A DNA stretch of 7,572 nt from the NCBI GenBank assembly GCA_964245495.1, contig CAXTNC010000159.1:1-7572 (forward strand), written 5' to 3'. The notes beneath the pieces are model-generated. The model made no database searches. It was not told the DNA's origin and saw only the letters and a list, made by a program, of their open reading frames with translations. Position numbers and translations under genes: made by a program. Source of the DNA: LMUY01 sp964245495. Lineage in GTDB: Bacteria > Pseudomonadota > Alphaproteobacteria > Acetobacterales > Acetobacteraceae. Of this stretch, positions 1-6,397 are shown one piece after another (positions within the stretch are counted from its first letter, which is position 1; each line of letters begins with the position of its first letter).

Positions 1-435
1 GTCCAGCCGGACGCGCAGCTGGGTGCCGTCCGAGGCGCCCAGCAGGGCGGCGGCGCGCCGGGTCAGCCCGAGCAGCCGGCCGGGGTCGGCGGGGCCGCGG
101 TCGTTCAGCCGCACCAGCACCTCGCGGCCGTTCTCCAGGTTGGTGACCCGGGCGATGGCGGGAAGCTGCAAGGTGCGGTGGGAGGCGGCCAGCGCCGCCG
201 GGTCGAACCGCTCGCCGTCCGCGGTCGGCCCGGCGTGGTCGGGCGCCACCGCGGCGAGGCCGGTGGCCTCGTACTCGGCCTGGTCCTTGGGATAGGACCA
301 CGCGCCGCCGAGCTGGTAGGGGCTGCCCAGGGTGTAGCGCGCGGCGGCCGGCGGCAGCTTGGGCTTGCGGGCGAACCATCCGCACCCGGCCAGCCCCGCC
401 GCGAGCAGCAGGACGGCAGCGGCGCGGCGCCTCAC
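1..435 (-). CDS. rlpA: RlpA-like septal lytic transglycosylase lipoprotein (3' end outside window)
   Basis: The visible 145 codons start with GTG at 435 and run off the left edge. Residues 1-18 form a lipoprotein signal: three arginines, a hydrophobic core and the lipobox LAGC with Cys18 as the lipidation site, so the product is predicted to be membrane-anchored in the periplasm. From about residue 55 a double-psi beta-barrel domain follows, with the family signatures GERFD (73-77), SHRTL (85-89), RVTNLENG (96-103) and RLNDRGP (109-115). RlpA proteins cleave or bind glycan strands lacking stem peptides at the division septum. The segment that usually reads WYG-x-x-FHG is AVAPDHAG here, so the aromatic residues are missing and activity is less certain. 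The GTG overlaps the upstream TGA by four bases (GTGA), which indicates translational coupling. A C-terminal SPOR domain, if present, would lie outside the window. Confidence 0.85.
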   Translation of the reverse strand, partial: MRRRAAAVLLLAAGLAGCGWFARKPKLPPAAARYTLGSPYQLGGAWSYPKDQAEYEATGLAAVAPDHAGPTADGERFDPAALAASHRTLQLPAIARVTNLENGREVLVRLNDRGPADPGRLLGLTRRAAALLGASDGTQLRVRLD

Positions 436-1382
436 GCCACGGTGGCGCCCAGCAGGCCCACGGCCAGGGCATAGTAGTCGGACGGGTTGTAGCGCCGGAT
501 GGCGGCGAAGTTGGCGTAGACCATGAACGCCGCGCCGCCCGCGCCATCGGGCATCACCACGGCGCCGAGCGGGTCGGTCCGGTCGAAGGTGGTGCCGTCT
601 TCGCGCTTCACCCCCAGGCGGCCCCACTCGCCCAGCGGCTTCCTCACCTCCCGCCCAACGGCGGCGCCGAACCCCGTCGGCACCTGGACCGGCTGGCAGG
701 ACGGCTCGCCGGGCCGCCAGCCGGAGCTGGCCAGGTAGTTGGCGATGGAGCCGAGCACGTCGCCACGGCTGTCCCAGATGTCCCGCCGGCCGTCGCCGTC
801 GAAGTCGACGGCGTAGCGCAGGTAGGAGTCAGGCTCGAACTGCGGCTGGCCCATGGCGCCGGCGTAGGAGCCGAGCATCCGGCCCGGGGCCACGTCGCCG
901 TGGTCGAGGATCTTCAGCGCGGCCAGCAGCTGGCTGCGGAAGAAGCTGGCCCGCCTGCCCTCCCACGCCAGCGTCGCCAGCGCTTCCACCACGTTGTAGC
1001 TGCCGGTGTCGGCGCCGAAGTTGCTTTCCAGCCCCCAGATGCCGGCGATCGGCGCCGGGTCCACCCGGTAGCGGTCCGACACGCGGGCGAGCAGGTCCCG
1101 GTTGGCGGCGCAGGCCTCGCGGCCGCGGGCGATGCGCTTGTCGGACATGGTGAACGAGCGGTAGCGCGCCCAGGTCATGGTGAACTCGGGCTGCTTGCGG
1201 TCGGCGTCGATCACCTTCTGGTTCGGCGCGATCCCCGCCAAGGCCGTGTCCAGCGTCGCGTCCCGCACCCCGGCGCGCCGGGCCTCAGCCCGCACGCCGG
1301 AAATGAAGCCGGCGAAGCCGTCCTGCGCCCGCGCCGCGAAAGGGGCCGCGGCGAGGCCGCCCAGCAAGGCCCGGCGGCGCAT
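432..1382 (-). CDS. mltB: Lytic murein transglycosylase, MltB/SLT_2 family
   Basis: This 316-residue periplasmic enzyme is predicted to cleave the MurNAc-GlcNAc bond of peptidoglycan and leave 1,6-anhydro ends. The N-terminus has a twin-arginine-like start (MRRRALLGG) and a likely signal peptidase site after ARA (residues 17-19), so it appears soluble rather than lipidated. The catalytic glutamate is Glu119 in GIWGLESNFG. Other family hallmarks are YAGAMGQPQF (173-182), the DFDGDGRRDIW stretch (193-203) and the C-terminal NFAAIRRYNPSDYYALAVG region (291-309). Position 183 is Glu where the family usually has Met (QFMPSS). The start is fixed by TGATG, where the ATG shares one base with the upstream stop. 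No good Shine-Dalgarno precedes it, so translation probably depends on reinitiation after the lpxR-like gene. The next gene overlaps its stop by four bases. Family assignment is firm; the exact paralogue is less so. Confidence 0.93.
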   Translation of the reverse strand: MRRRALLGGLAAAPFAARAQDGFAGFISGVRAEARRAGVRDATLDTALAGIAPNQKVIDADRKQPEFTMTWARYRSFTMSDKRIARGREACAANRDLLARVSDRYRVDPAPIAGIWGLESNFGADTGSYNVVEALATLAWEGRRASFFRSQLLAALKILDHGDVAPGRMLGSYAGAMGQPQFEPDSYLRYAVDFDGDGRRDIWDSRGDVLGSIANYLASSGWRPGEPSCQPVQVPTGFGAAVGREVRKPLGEWGRLGVKREDGTTFDRTDPLGAVVMPDGAGGAAFMVYANFAAIRRYNPSDYYALAVGLLGATVA

Positions 1383-2374
1383 CAGAACCGCACGGAGGCT
1401 GCCAGGGAGCCGAAGTTGAACAGCCCGCTCTTCTGGCCATGGAACTCCTCCGTTTGCCAGGTTTGCGAGTAGGTGACGCGCACGCCGCGGTAGATGACGG
1501 CGGCGCCCAGCTCCAGCTCGCCCACGTCCCACCGCGGCGGGTTGCTGCGGCTGGTGGCGAAGTTGTTGCCGTTCAACGTCACGTCCGTGCCGACGGCTTG
1601 GCCGTCCGCGCCGGCGAAGACATACCACACGAAGGGCCGGGTGGGGGTGAAGGCGTCCGTGCCGGTGATGCCGGGGCGGATGCGGGCCACGCCGTAATCG
1701 CTGTCCAGCCCCTGCCCTGCCCGGAACACCACCCCGGCCTGGGCGTAGTTGCGCAGCAGCCCGATGCCGATGCCGGCGGAGGGCAGCACGTCGAACGCGA
1801 CGGCCTGGTACGCGCCCAGCGGCACGCGCCAGGTGCGCTCGAAGAAGACGTCGAACACCGGCTCGTTCTTGATCTGGGTGTCCCAGCCCTGGTTCGGCGT
1901 GTCGCCGATGATGCTGTGGAAGCCGTTCTGGATCGTCTTGCCGCCGGCGTTGGGGCCGACGGTGCCCCCGAAGATGGCCAGCACGGTCTGCGCGTTGCCG
2001 GTGTTGTGGATCAGGGAGGCCGTCAGCCCGAGCACGCCGGCATAGGGCCGGTCGGTCAGCGGCGGGTTGGACGCCTGGGTGTTGCGCGGGGTGAACAGCG
2101 ACTGGCTGAGGTCCAGGCTCAGGCGCTGCACGCCGTCCCCCCACACCTCGTTGGCGGCGGCGTGCAGGAAGGCCGGCACCTCGTTGGTGCCGCCGGTCCA
2201 GCCCAGGCGCAGGCCGCTGGTGTAGTACTGGTCGGAGGTGCCGCGGAAGGTGGACACCGCGTCGTTCTCGACCTGGGCGGTGACGATGTTGCCGTTGTCC
2301 TGCAACGGGACGGCGGCTGACGCCGGCAGGCTGAGCAGGCCGGCCGCGGTGAAGGCGATGATCCTGCTCGGCAT
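1382..2374 (-). CDS. LpxR-family lipid A 3'-O-deacylase, outer-membrane beta-barrel (DUF2219)
   Basis: This 330-residue protein has a signal peptide ending at ASA (about residue 20) and a C-terminal phenylalanine (ASVRF), as expected for an outer-membrane barrel recognised by the Bam complex. LpxR removes the 3'-acyloxyacyl chains of lipid A in a calcium-dependent reaction. Family features visible are VENDAV with Asn37-Asp38, YYTSGLRLGW with Ser53, DRPYAG (108-113), FHSIIGD with His153 and QGWDTQIKNEP (162-172). The Asn, Asp, Ser and His match the known LpxR active-site set; the acidic partner of the His is less clear and may be Asp158. The alternating polar and hydrophobic pattern in the second half fits barrel strands. 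The gene heads a cluster with MltB and RlpA-like genes. The ATG at 2374 has only a weak ribosome site (AGG in ACAGGTTCC). It could instead be a structural barrel relative without deacylase activity. Confidence 0.85.
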   Translation of the reverse strand: MPSRIIAFTAAGLLSLPASAAVPLQDNGNIVTAQVENDAVSTFRGTSDQYYTSGLRLGWTGGTNEVPAFLHAAANEVWGDGVQRLSLDLSQSLFTPRNTQASNPPLTDRPYAGVLGLTASLIHNTGNAQTVLAIFGGTVGPNAGGKTIQNGFHSIIGDTPNQGWDTQIKNEPVFDVFFERTWRVPLGAYQAVAFDVLPSAGIGIGLLRNYAQAGVVFRAGQGLDSDYGVARIRPGITGTDAFTPTRPFVWYVFAGADGQAVGTDVTLNGNNFATSRSNPPRWDVGELELGAAVIYRGVRVTYSQTWQTEEFHGQKSGLFNFGSLAASVRF

Positions 2375-2398
2375 TGGAACCTGTTTCGTCGTGGCTGG

Positions 2399-2414
2399 AC
2401 CCTCCCTAAAGGGT
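2399..2414. repeat. Weak inverted repeat upstream of the lpxR-like gene
   Basis: ACCCT at 2399-2403 is complementary to AGGGT at 2410-2414 around a six-base loop. It lies 25 bp upstream of the start codon at 2374, in the expected leader or promoter region. The stem is only five pairs, so it could be chance; it is listed because it is the only dyad near this operon start. Confidence 0.25.
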
Positions 2415-2420
2415 TGCGCC

Positions 2421-2479
2421 GCGCTGGGAAACCCCGCCTTGGAAACCGCGCCTTGGGAAGCCCCGCCTTGGGAAGCCCT
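2421..2479. repeat. Four-unit tandem repeat, 14-15 bp
   Basis: Four head-to-tail units lie between the lpxR-like gene and the tRNA: 2421-2435 GCGCTGGGAAACCCC, 2436-2449 GCCTTGGAAACCGC, 2450-2464 GCCTTGGGAAGCCCC and 2465-2479 GCCTTGGGAAGCCCT. The last two differ only at the final base, while the first two are more diverged, a pattern expected from recent duplication at one end. Both strands have open frames across part of it, but those are not convincing proteins. The array occupies the likely promoter region of the divergently transcribed lpxR-like gene, so it may affect promoter spacing. No known repeat family is recognised. Confidence 0.8.
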
Positions 2480-2480
2480 T

Positions 2481-2496
2481 GCGGCCTGCGGGCCGC
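2481..2496. repeat. Perfect palindrome, 6-bp stem, TGCG loop
   Basis: GCGGCC (2481-2486) and GGCCGC (2491-2496) are exact inverted repeats around TGCG. It directly follows the tandem repeat array and lies 42 bp upstream of the tRNA-Ser gene. No T-run follows on either strand, so it is not a typical Rho-independent terminator. It could be a protein binding site, or a structure in the transcript leader; in sequence this GC-rich, chance is also possible. No clear promoter boxes for the tRNA were seen; TTGTCC at 2501 with CTGCAC at 2524 is the best but weak pair. Confidence 0.55.
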
Positions 2497-2538
2497 CGTG
2501 TTGTCCTGCGTGGCGCCTGGAGGCTGCACGAGGGCGCG

Positions 2539-2626
2539 GGACAGGTGGCCGAGCGGTTTAAGGCAGCGGTCTTGAAAACCGCCGAGGTGCAAGCCTCCGT
2601 GGGTTCGAATCCCACCCTGTCCGCCA
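2539..2626 (+). tRNA. tRNA-Ser (anticodon UGA)
   Basis: A complete 88-nt class II tRNA with encoded CCA. The acceptor stem pairs GGACAGG (2539-2545) with CCTGTCC (2616-2622), then discriminator G and CCA (2624-2626). The anticodon stem GCGGT/ACCGC encloses the loop CTTGAAA, giving anticodon TGA at 2573-2575, which reads UCA and probably other UCN serine codons. The long variable arm (GAGG, loop, CCTC, about 2584-2597) is the serine hallmark. The T arm is GTGGG-TTCGAAT-CCCAC (2599-2615). It is the only plus-strand gene and ends 12 bp before the stop codon of the convergent cytochrome b561 gene. Confidence 0.98.
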
Positions 2627-2638
2627 CCCCGGCCGTTC

Positions 2639-3202
2639 TCAGCGCGTTTGCGCCGGCAGCTCCCGCTCCAGCAGGCCGTCCCGCCGCACGGCGACATGCC
2701 AGGCAGTGGCCGAAAGGTGCAGCGCCACCAGCGCGTAGACCGCCCATTGCACCAGCAGGTGGGCGTTGCGCGCCACCCCGGCGGTGGCCTTGCCGACCGG
2801 CAGGACCGGCAAGGGGAACAGGCCGAAATAGGACACCTGGTAGCCGCCTGCGCTGGACATCACGTAGCCGCTGACCGGCATGATGAACAGGATGGCGTAG
2901 AGCAGCCAATGGTTGGCGCGCCCGGCCAGGGCCATCCAGCGCGGCGTGCCGGGCAGTTCCGGCGGCACCACGGGCCGGGTGGCCCGCCAGGCCAGCCGCA
3001 CGGCGACGAGGGCCAGCACCGTGACGCCGACCGATTTGTGCAGGGTGTACAGCAGGTCCTGGCCCGGCGCCCCATCCGGCAGGCTGACCATCACCCAGGC
3101 GAGCGGCAGGATGGCGAGCATCAGCGCCGCCGTGAGCCAATGGAACGCCTGCATGGCGGGGCTGTAGCGGGTGCGGGACGCAGCGGGTGCGGTGGCGCTC
3201 AT
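2639..3202 (-). CDS. Cytochrome b561 family di-heme membrane protein
   Basis: A 187-residue inner-membrane protein with four predicted helices (about 17-40, 56-74, 97-117 and 137-160). The prokaryotic b561 family carries two b hemes and transfers electrons between quinol and other acceptors; E. coli CybB oxidises superoxide to the benefit of ubiquinone. Candidate heme-ligand histidines are His21 (QAFHWL), His55 (LHKSVG) and, in the last helices, His138, His152 and His159 (ALHLSATAWH), followed by the family ending RRDGLLERELP. The ATG at 3202 is chosen over an in-frame ATG at 3235 because AGGAG (3208-3212) sits five bases before it and family homology begins shortly after. It ends 12 bp from the convergent tRNA-Ser. 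A 99-bp gap separates it from the upstream monooxygenase gene, so co-transcription is possible but not shown. Confidence 0.93.
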   Translation of the reverse strand: MSATAPAASRTRYSPAMQAFHWLTAALMLAILPLAWVMVSLPDGAPGQDLLYTLHKSVGVTVLALVAVRLAWRATRPVVPPELPGTPRWMALAGRANHWLLYAILFIMPVSGYVMSSAGGYQVSYFGLFPLPVLPVGKATAGVARNAHLLVQWAVYALVALHLSATAWHVAVRRDGLLERELPAQTR

Positions 3203-3207
3203 GCTCA

Positions 3208-3212
3208 CTCCT
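3208..3212 (-). promoter_or_regulatory. Ribosome binding site of the cytochrome b561 gene
   Basis: AGGAG on the minus strand with a five-base spacer to the ATG at 3202. It decides the start codon against the longer reading that would begin at 3235. Confidence 0.75.
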
Positions 3213-3301
3213 GGAAGATCGTCATGGCCAGGCAAGCACGACCGGTGAACACCCGGCCGCGCGGGCCCCCGGGTCAGGTCCGGGGACGGCGGCGGCTTGC
3301 C

Positions 3302-4642
3302 TCACTCCGCCGCCCGGCGCTCCTCGAAGAAGCGGTTGCCGGGGCGCGGCAGGCCGAGGTTCTCCCGCAGCGTGGCGCCCTCGTACTCGCGGCGGAACAG
3401 GCCGCGGCGCTGCAGCTCCGGCACCACCTTGTCCACGAAATCGTCCAGGCCCGCCGGCAGGAACGGGAACATGACGTTGAAGCCGTCGCACGCCTGCGTT
3501 TCCAGCCGCTCCTGCATCTGGTCGGCGATGCTGGCGGCCGTGCCCACCATGGTCAGCCCGCCGTAGCCGCCCATGCGCTGCGCCAGCTGCCGCACCGTCA
3601 GCGTCTCGCGCGCGGCCAGGTCCAGCAGGGACTGGCGGCCGCTCTGGCTCGCGTTGGTGGGCGGCATGGGCGGCAGCGGCGCGTCCAGCTCGAAGCGGGA
3701 AGCATCGACGCCGAGCTGGATGGACAGGTTGGGCAGCGCGCTGTCCGCGTGCACCAGGCTGTCCAGGGTTGCGCGCTTCTCGCGCGCCTCCGCTTCCGTG
3801 TCGCCCACGATCACCAGGACGCCGGGCAGGACCTTCAGGTGGTCCGGGTCCCGGCCCAGCCGGGCCATGCGGCCCTTTATGTCCGCGTACAGGCGCTGCG
3901 CGCCGCCCAGGTCCATCTCGTTGGAGAACACCACCTCCGCCGTCTCCGCCGCCAGCTGGCGGCCCGCCTCCGACGAGCCGGCCTGCACGATCACCGGCCA
4001 GCCCTGCGGCGGGCGGGAAACGTTGAGCGGGCCGCGGACGGAGAAGTACCGCCCCTTGTGGTCCAGCGTATGCAGCTTGGCCGGGTCGAAGAACACGCCC
4101 CGCTTCACGTCCCGGACGAAGGCGTCGTCCGCCCAGCTGTCCCACAGCCCCGTCACCACGTCGTAGAACTCGCGGGCGCGGCGGTAGCGCTCGTCGTGCT
4201 CCATGTGGTCGGTCATGCCGAAGTTGAGCGCCGCGTCCGGGTTGGAGGTGGTGACGATGTTCCACCCTGCCCGGCCTTCGCTGATGTGGTCGAGGGAGGC
4301 GAACTTGCGGGCGATGATGTAGGGCTGCTCGAAGGTGGTGGACGCGGTGGCGACCAGGCCCAGCCGCTCCGTCACCACCGCCAGCGCGGGCAGCAGGGTG
4401 AGCGGATCGAACGAGGTGACGGTGGCGCTGCGCTTGAGCGCGTCCATCGGCATGTTCAGCACGGCCAGGTGGTCGGCCATGAAGAACATGTCGAACCGGC
4501 CGCGCTCCAGCGTTTGGGCGAAGCGCTTGAGGTGGGCGAAGTTGAAGTTCGCGTCCGGCGCCCCGCCCGGGTAGCGCCACCAGGCGGTGTGGATGCTGAC
4601 CGGGCGCATGAACGCGCCGAGGCGGAGCTGGCGTTGGGTCAT
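3302..4642 (-). CDS. LLM-class FMN-dependent monooxygenase, NtaA/SnaA/DszA family
   Basis: A 446-residue cytoplasmic protein with a luciferase-like TIM barrel, full length for this family (about 430-460). Relatives are two-component monooxygenases that use FMNH2 from a separate reductase to oxidise substrates such as nitrilotriacetate, dibenzothiophene sulfone or dimethylsulfide. Diagnostic stretches are RLGAFM near the N-terminus, MADHLA (55-60), SEGRAGWNIVTTSNPD (121-136), VQAGSSEAGRQLAAE (219-233), GTAASIADQM (367-376) and DGFNVMFP (386-393). The start is supported by a very strong GGAGGAGG six bases upstream. It follows the CoxM-type gene after 38 bp, so it probably belongs to the same transcript. 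No flavin reductase is in the window to supply FMNH2, and the substrate cannot be inferred from sequence. Confidence 0.93.
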   Translation of the reverse strand: MTQRQLRLGAFMRPVSIHTAWWRYPGGAPDANFNFAHLKRFAQTLERGRFDMFFMADHLAVLNMPMDALKRSATVTSFDPLTLLPALAVVTERLGLVATASTTFEQPYIIARKFASLDHISEGRAGWNIVTTSNPDAALNFGMTDHMEHDERYRRAREFYDVVTGLWDSWADDAFVRDVKRGVFFDPAKLHTLDHKGRYFSVRGPLNVSRPPQGWPVIVQAGSSEAGRQLAAETAEVVFSNEMDLGGAQRLYADIKGRMARLGRDPDHLKVLPGVLVIVGDTEAEAREKRATLDSLVHADSALPNLSIQLGVDASRFELDAPLPPMPPTNASQSGRQSLLDLAARETLTVRQLAQRMGGYGGLTMVGTAASIADQMQERLETQACDGFNVMFPFLPAGLDDFVDKVVPELQRRGLFRREYEGATLRENLGLPRPGNRFFEERRAAE

Positions 4643-4648
4643 GAACGG

Positions 4649-4656
4649 CCTCCTCC
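4649..4656 (-). promoter_or_regulatory. Very strong ribosome binding site of the LLM monooxygenase gene
   Basis: GGAGGAGG on the minus strand, six bases before the ATG at 4642. It is the strongest Shine-Dalgarno in the window and lies directly against a hairpin whose pyrimidine arm could also pair with it. Confidence 0.8.
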
Positions 4657-4675
4657 TTCTCCCGCTGGGGGAGAA
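4657..4675 (-). repeat. Intergenic hairpin between the CoxM-type and LLM monooxygenase genes
   Basis: On the minus strand the sequence reads TTCTCCC-CCAGC-GGGAGAA, a perfect seven-pair stem with a five-base loop. It fills about half of the 38-bp gap and ends immediately before the ribosome site of the downstream gene. Because there is no U-run it is not a standard terminator. Short TCTCCC/GGGAGA palindromes recur between genes in many GC-rich proteobacteria, so it may be one copy of a dispersed repeat; it could also protect or separate segments of the transcript. Confidence 0.65.
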
Positions 4676-4680
4676 AGCTT

Positions 4681-5484
4681 CTAGGTTCCGGCCACCGCGC
4701 GCCGCGCCATCACGCCGATCAGGTGGGCGCGAAACGGCGCGGAGGCGTGCATGTCGCTGTTCAGGCCGTCCGCCGGGGTGAGGACGCCGCGCAGCGCGTC
4801 CGCCGACCAGTCGGCGGCCAGCGCCGCCTCCATCGCCGCGTGGCGGAACACGCCGTCCTGCCCCGCCCCGGTGATCGCCACGCGCACGCCGCCAGGGGCG
4901 CATGACGGGCCGCGGGCCACGAACACGCCGACCATGGCGTAGCGCGACGCCGGGTTGCGGAACTTCTCGTAGTTCGACTTCTCCGGAACCGGGAACTCGA
5001 CGGCGGTGATCAGCTCGTCCGGCGCCAAGGCGGTGGCGAACATGCCCTGGAAGTACTCGTCCGCCGGGATGCGGCGCTGGTCGGTCACGACCGTGGCGGC
5101 CAGGGCCAGCACGGCGGCCGGGTAGCAGGCGGACGGGTCGTTGTTGGCCAGCGAGCCGCCAAGCGTGCCGCGGCGGCGCACCTGGATGTCGCCGATCAGC
5201 CCCGCCATCCTGGCCAGGCCTGGGATGCGGGCGGCGATTGCCGGGTGCGCCGCGATGTCGCCGTGGGTGGCCATGGCGCCGACCGTGATCTTGTCCGCGC
5301 CCGCCGTGATGCCGGACAGGCCGAGGCCGGTGAGGTCCACCAGCGCGGACGGCTTGTTGAGCCGCTGCTTCAGCACGGGGATGAAGGTATGGCCCCCGGC
5401 CAGCGCCTTGGCCTCCATGTCCTCGCCCAGCAGGCGAACGGCGTCAGAAACGGTGGCAGGCTTGTGATAGGCGAAGTCGTACAT
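4681..5484 (-). CDS. CoxM-type FAD-binding subunit of a molybdenum hydroxylase (xanthine/CO dehydrogenase family)
   Basis: A 267-residue cytoplasmic subunit that carries electrons from the iron-sulfur clusters to an acceptor through FAD. The two FAD pyrophosphate-binding motifs are present: AGGHTFIP (29-36) and RRRGTLGGSLANNDPSA (103-119). After this come YFQGMFATALAPDELI (144-159) and the C-terminal domain containing RNPASRYAMVGVF (176-188) and a VAITGAG core. Length is normal for the family. The ATG at 5484 lies four bases after the stop of the CoxS-type gene, and GGAG in the end of that gene supplies a ribosome site about ten bases away, so the two are clearly co-translated. The large molybdopterin subunit that normally makes the complex active is not encoded next to it. 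The substrate could be CO, a purine, an aldehyde or an N-heterocycle; sequence does not say. Confidence 0.93.
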   Translation of the reverse strand: MYDFAYHKPATVSDAVRLLGEDMEAKALAGGHTFIPVLKQRLNKPSALVDLTGLGLSGITAGADKITVGAMATHGDIAAHPAIAARIPGLARMAGLIGDIQVRRRGTLGGSLANNDPSACYPAAVLALAATVVTDQRRIPADEYFQGMFATALAPDELITAVEFPVPEKSNYEKFRNPASRYAMVGVFVARGPSCAPGGVRVAITGAGQDGVFRHAAMEAALAADWSADALRGVLTPADGLNSDMHASAPFRAHLIGVMARRAVAGT

Positions 5485-5488
5485 GGGG

Positions 5489-5980
<492 letters not shown>

Positions 5981-5986
5981 GGCGTG

Positions 5987-5992
5987 TCTCCC
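5987..5992 (-). promoter_or_regulatory. Ribosome binding site of the CoxS-type gene
   Basis: GGGAGA on the minus strand, six bases before the ATG at 5980, confirming this start. Confidence 0.7.
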
Positions 5993-6017
5993 GTTTGCGC
6001 GCTCTTGATGCGATGAG

Positions 6018-6045
6018 AGTGTGGCCGCACAGGGCGGGCGGTCAA
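6018..6045 (-). promoter_or_regulatory. Candidate sigma-70-type promoter for the coxS-coxM-LLM operon
   Basis: On the minus strand TTGACC (6045-6040) matches the -35 consensus in five of six positions. Sixteen bases later comes CACACT (6023-6018), a poor -10; a one-base shift gives ACACTC with a 17-base spacer. Transcription would begin near 6010, leaving a leader of roughly 30 bases before the ATG at 5980. The box lies in the 98-bp gap after the lipoprotein gene, the only gap able to hold a promoter for this operon. The -10 is weak, so an activator may be needed, or the call may be wrong. Confidence 0.35.
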
Positions 6046-6078
6046 GGGAGGGTGCGCCTTGGGCGCGGGCGGCAGCGC

Positions 6079-6354
6079 CTAAAAGCTCTCTTTCAGCCCC
6101 GTCACCAGCGAGCCGCGGACCGGGCTGCTGCTCACGGGAACCGCGCCGGTGCCCAGCGGCATCTTGGGCGGAAGCGGGATTTCGAGCGAACCCGGCGTGC
6201 TGTCCTGCCGCCCATACCGCAGGAAGGGCATGGGCGCGGGATCAAACCGAGGGTGCGCCTGGCTGGATAAAGCCGGAAGTGGCGGCTCGGCTGCGCAGGC
6301 GGCCAAGGCCGGGAGCAGCAAAACGAGCCAGGCGCGGGAGGGCGGGATTGGCAT
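6079..6354 (-). CDS. Small lipoprotein of unknown function
   Basis: A 91-residue product that I do not recognise. Residues 1-20 form a lipoprotein signal: Arg7, a hydrophobic stretch (WLVLLLPALAAC) and a lipobox LAAC with Cys20. The mature part is about 70 residues, rich in proline and serine, contains FLRYGRQD and PLPPKMPLG stretches, and ends in KESF. It is probably unstructured or a small surface-linked tether. The ATG at 6354 has no clear Shine-Dalgarno and lies one base after a perfect palindrome. The gene follows the glycosidase-like gene after 43 bp on the same strand and may share its transcript, which hints at a related role. Without homologues the reading frame rests mainly on the signal and lipobox. 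Confidence 0.65.
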   Translation of the reverse strand: MPIPPSRAWLVLLLPALAACAAEPPLPALSSQAHPRFDPAPMPFLRYGRQDSTPGSLEIPLPPKMPLGTGAVPVSSSPVRGSLVTGLKESF

Positions 6355-6355
6355 C

Positions 6356-6368
6356 TCGATGCGATCGA
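6356..6368. repeat. Palindrome TCGAT-GCG-ATCGA at the start of the small lipoprotein gene
   Basis: A perfect five-pair inverted repeat with a three-base centre lies one base upstream of the ATG at 6354. It occupies the place where a ribosome site would be, in a locally AT-richer stretch of the 43-bp gap. It could be an operator, a translation-blocking hairpin or chance. Confidence 0.5.
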
Positions 6369-6397
6369 AACACAATCTGCGCGCGCTGCAAACCAAC

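Noticed and set aside
1383..2144. N-terminal extension of the MltB frame to 570 codons
   Set aside because: The extension is out-of-frame translation of the lpxR-like gene. The signal peptide and homology begin at the ATG at 1382.
1439..2320. Plus-strand open frame of 293 codons
   Set aside because: It is the antisense shadow of the LpxR-type gene, with a low-complexity Ala/Gly/Val/His composition and no domain.
2539..2626. tRNA-Ser as an integration site for a mobile element
   Set aside because: No integrase, no direct repeat of the tRNA 3' end and no phage or plasmid genes are present in the window.
2119..3140. Two minus-strand open frames crossing the tRNA-Ser gene, containing GFEPTEACTS- and IRTHGGLHLG-like peptides
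   Set aside because: These peptides are the antisense translation of tRNA-Ser and are a well-known source of false hypothetical proteins. The frames also overlap well-supported lpxR-like and cytochrome b561 genes.
3251..3274. Inverted repeat ACCCGG...CCGGGT as a terminator after the LLM monooxygenase
   Set aside because: The loop is 12 bases, there is no T-run on the minus strand, and such dyads are common by chance in sequence this GC-rich.
2648..4684. Long plus-strand open frame of 678 codons
   Set aside because: It is antisense to the cytochrome b561 and LLM monooxygenase genes, rich in Arg, His, Gln and Ala, with no recognisable domain; long antisense frames are expected at this GC content.
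4643..4903. N-terminal extension of the LLM monooxygenase to 533 codons
   Set aside because: The extra residues are out-of-frame CoxM-type sequence. Family homology and the GGAGGAGG site place the start at 4642.
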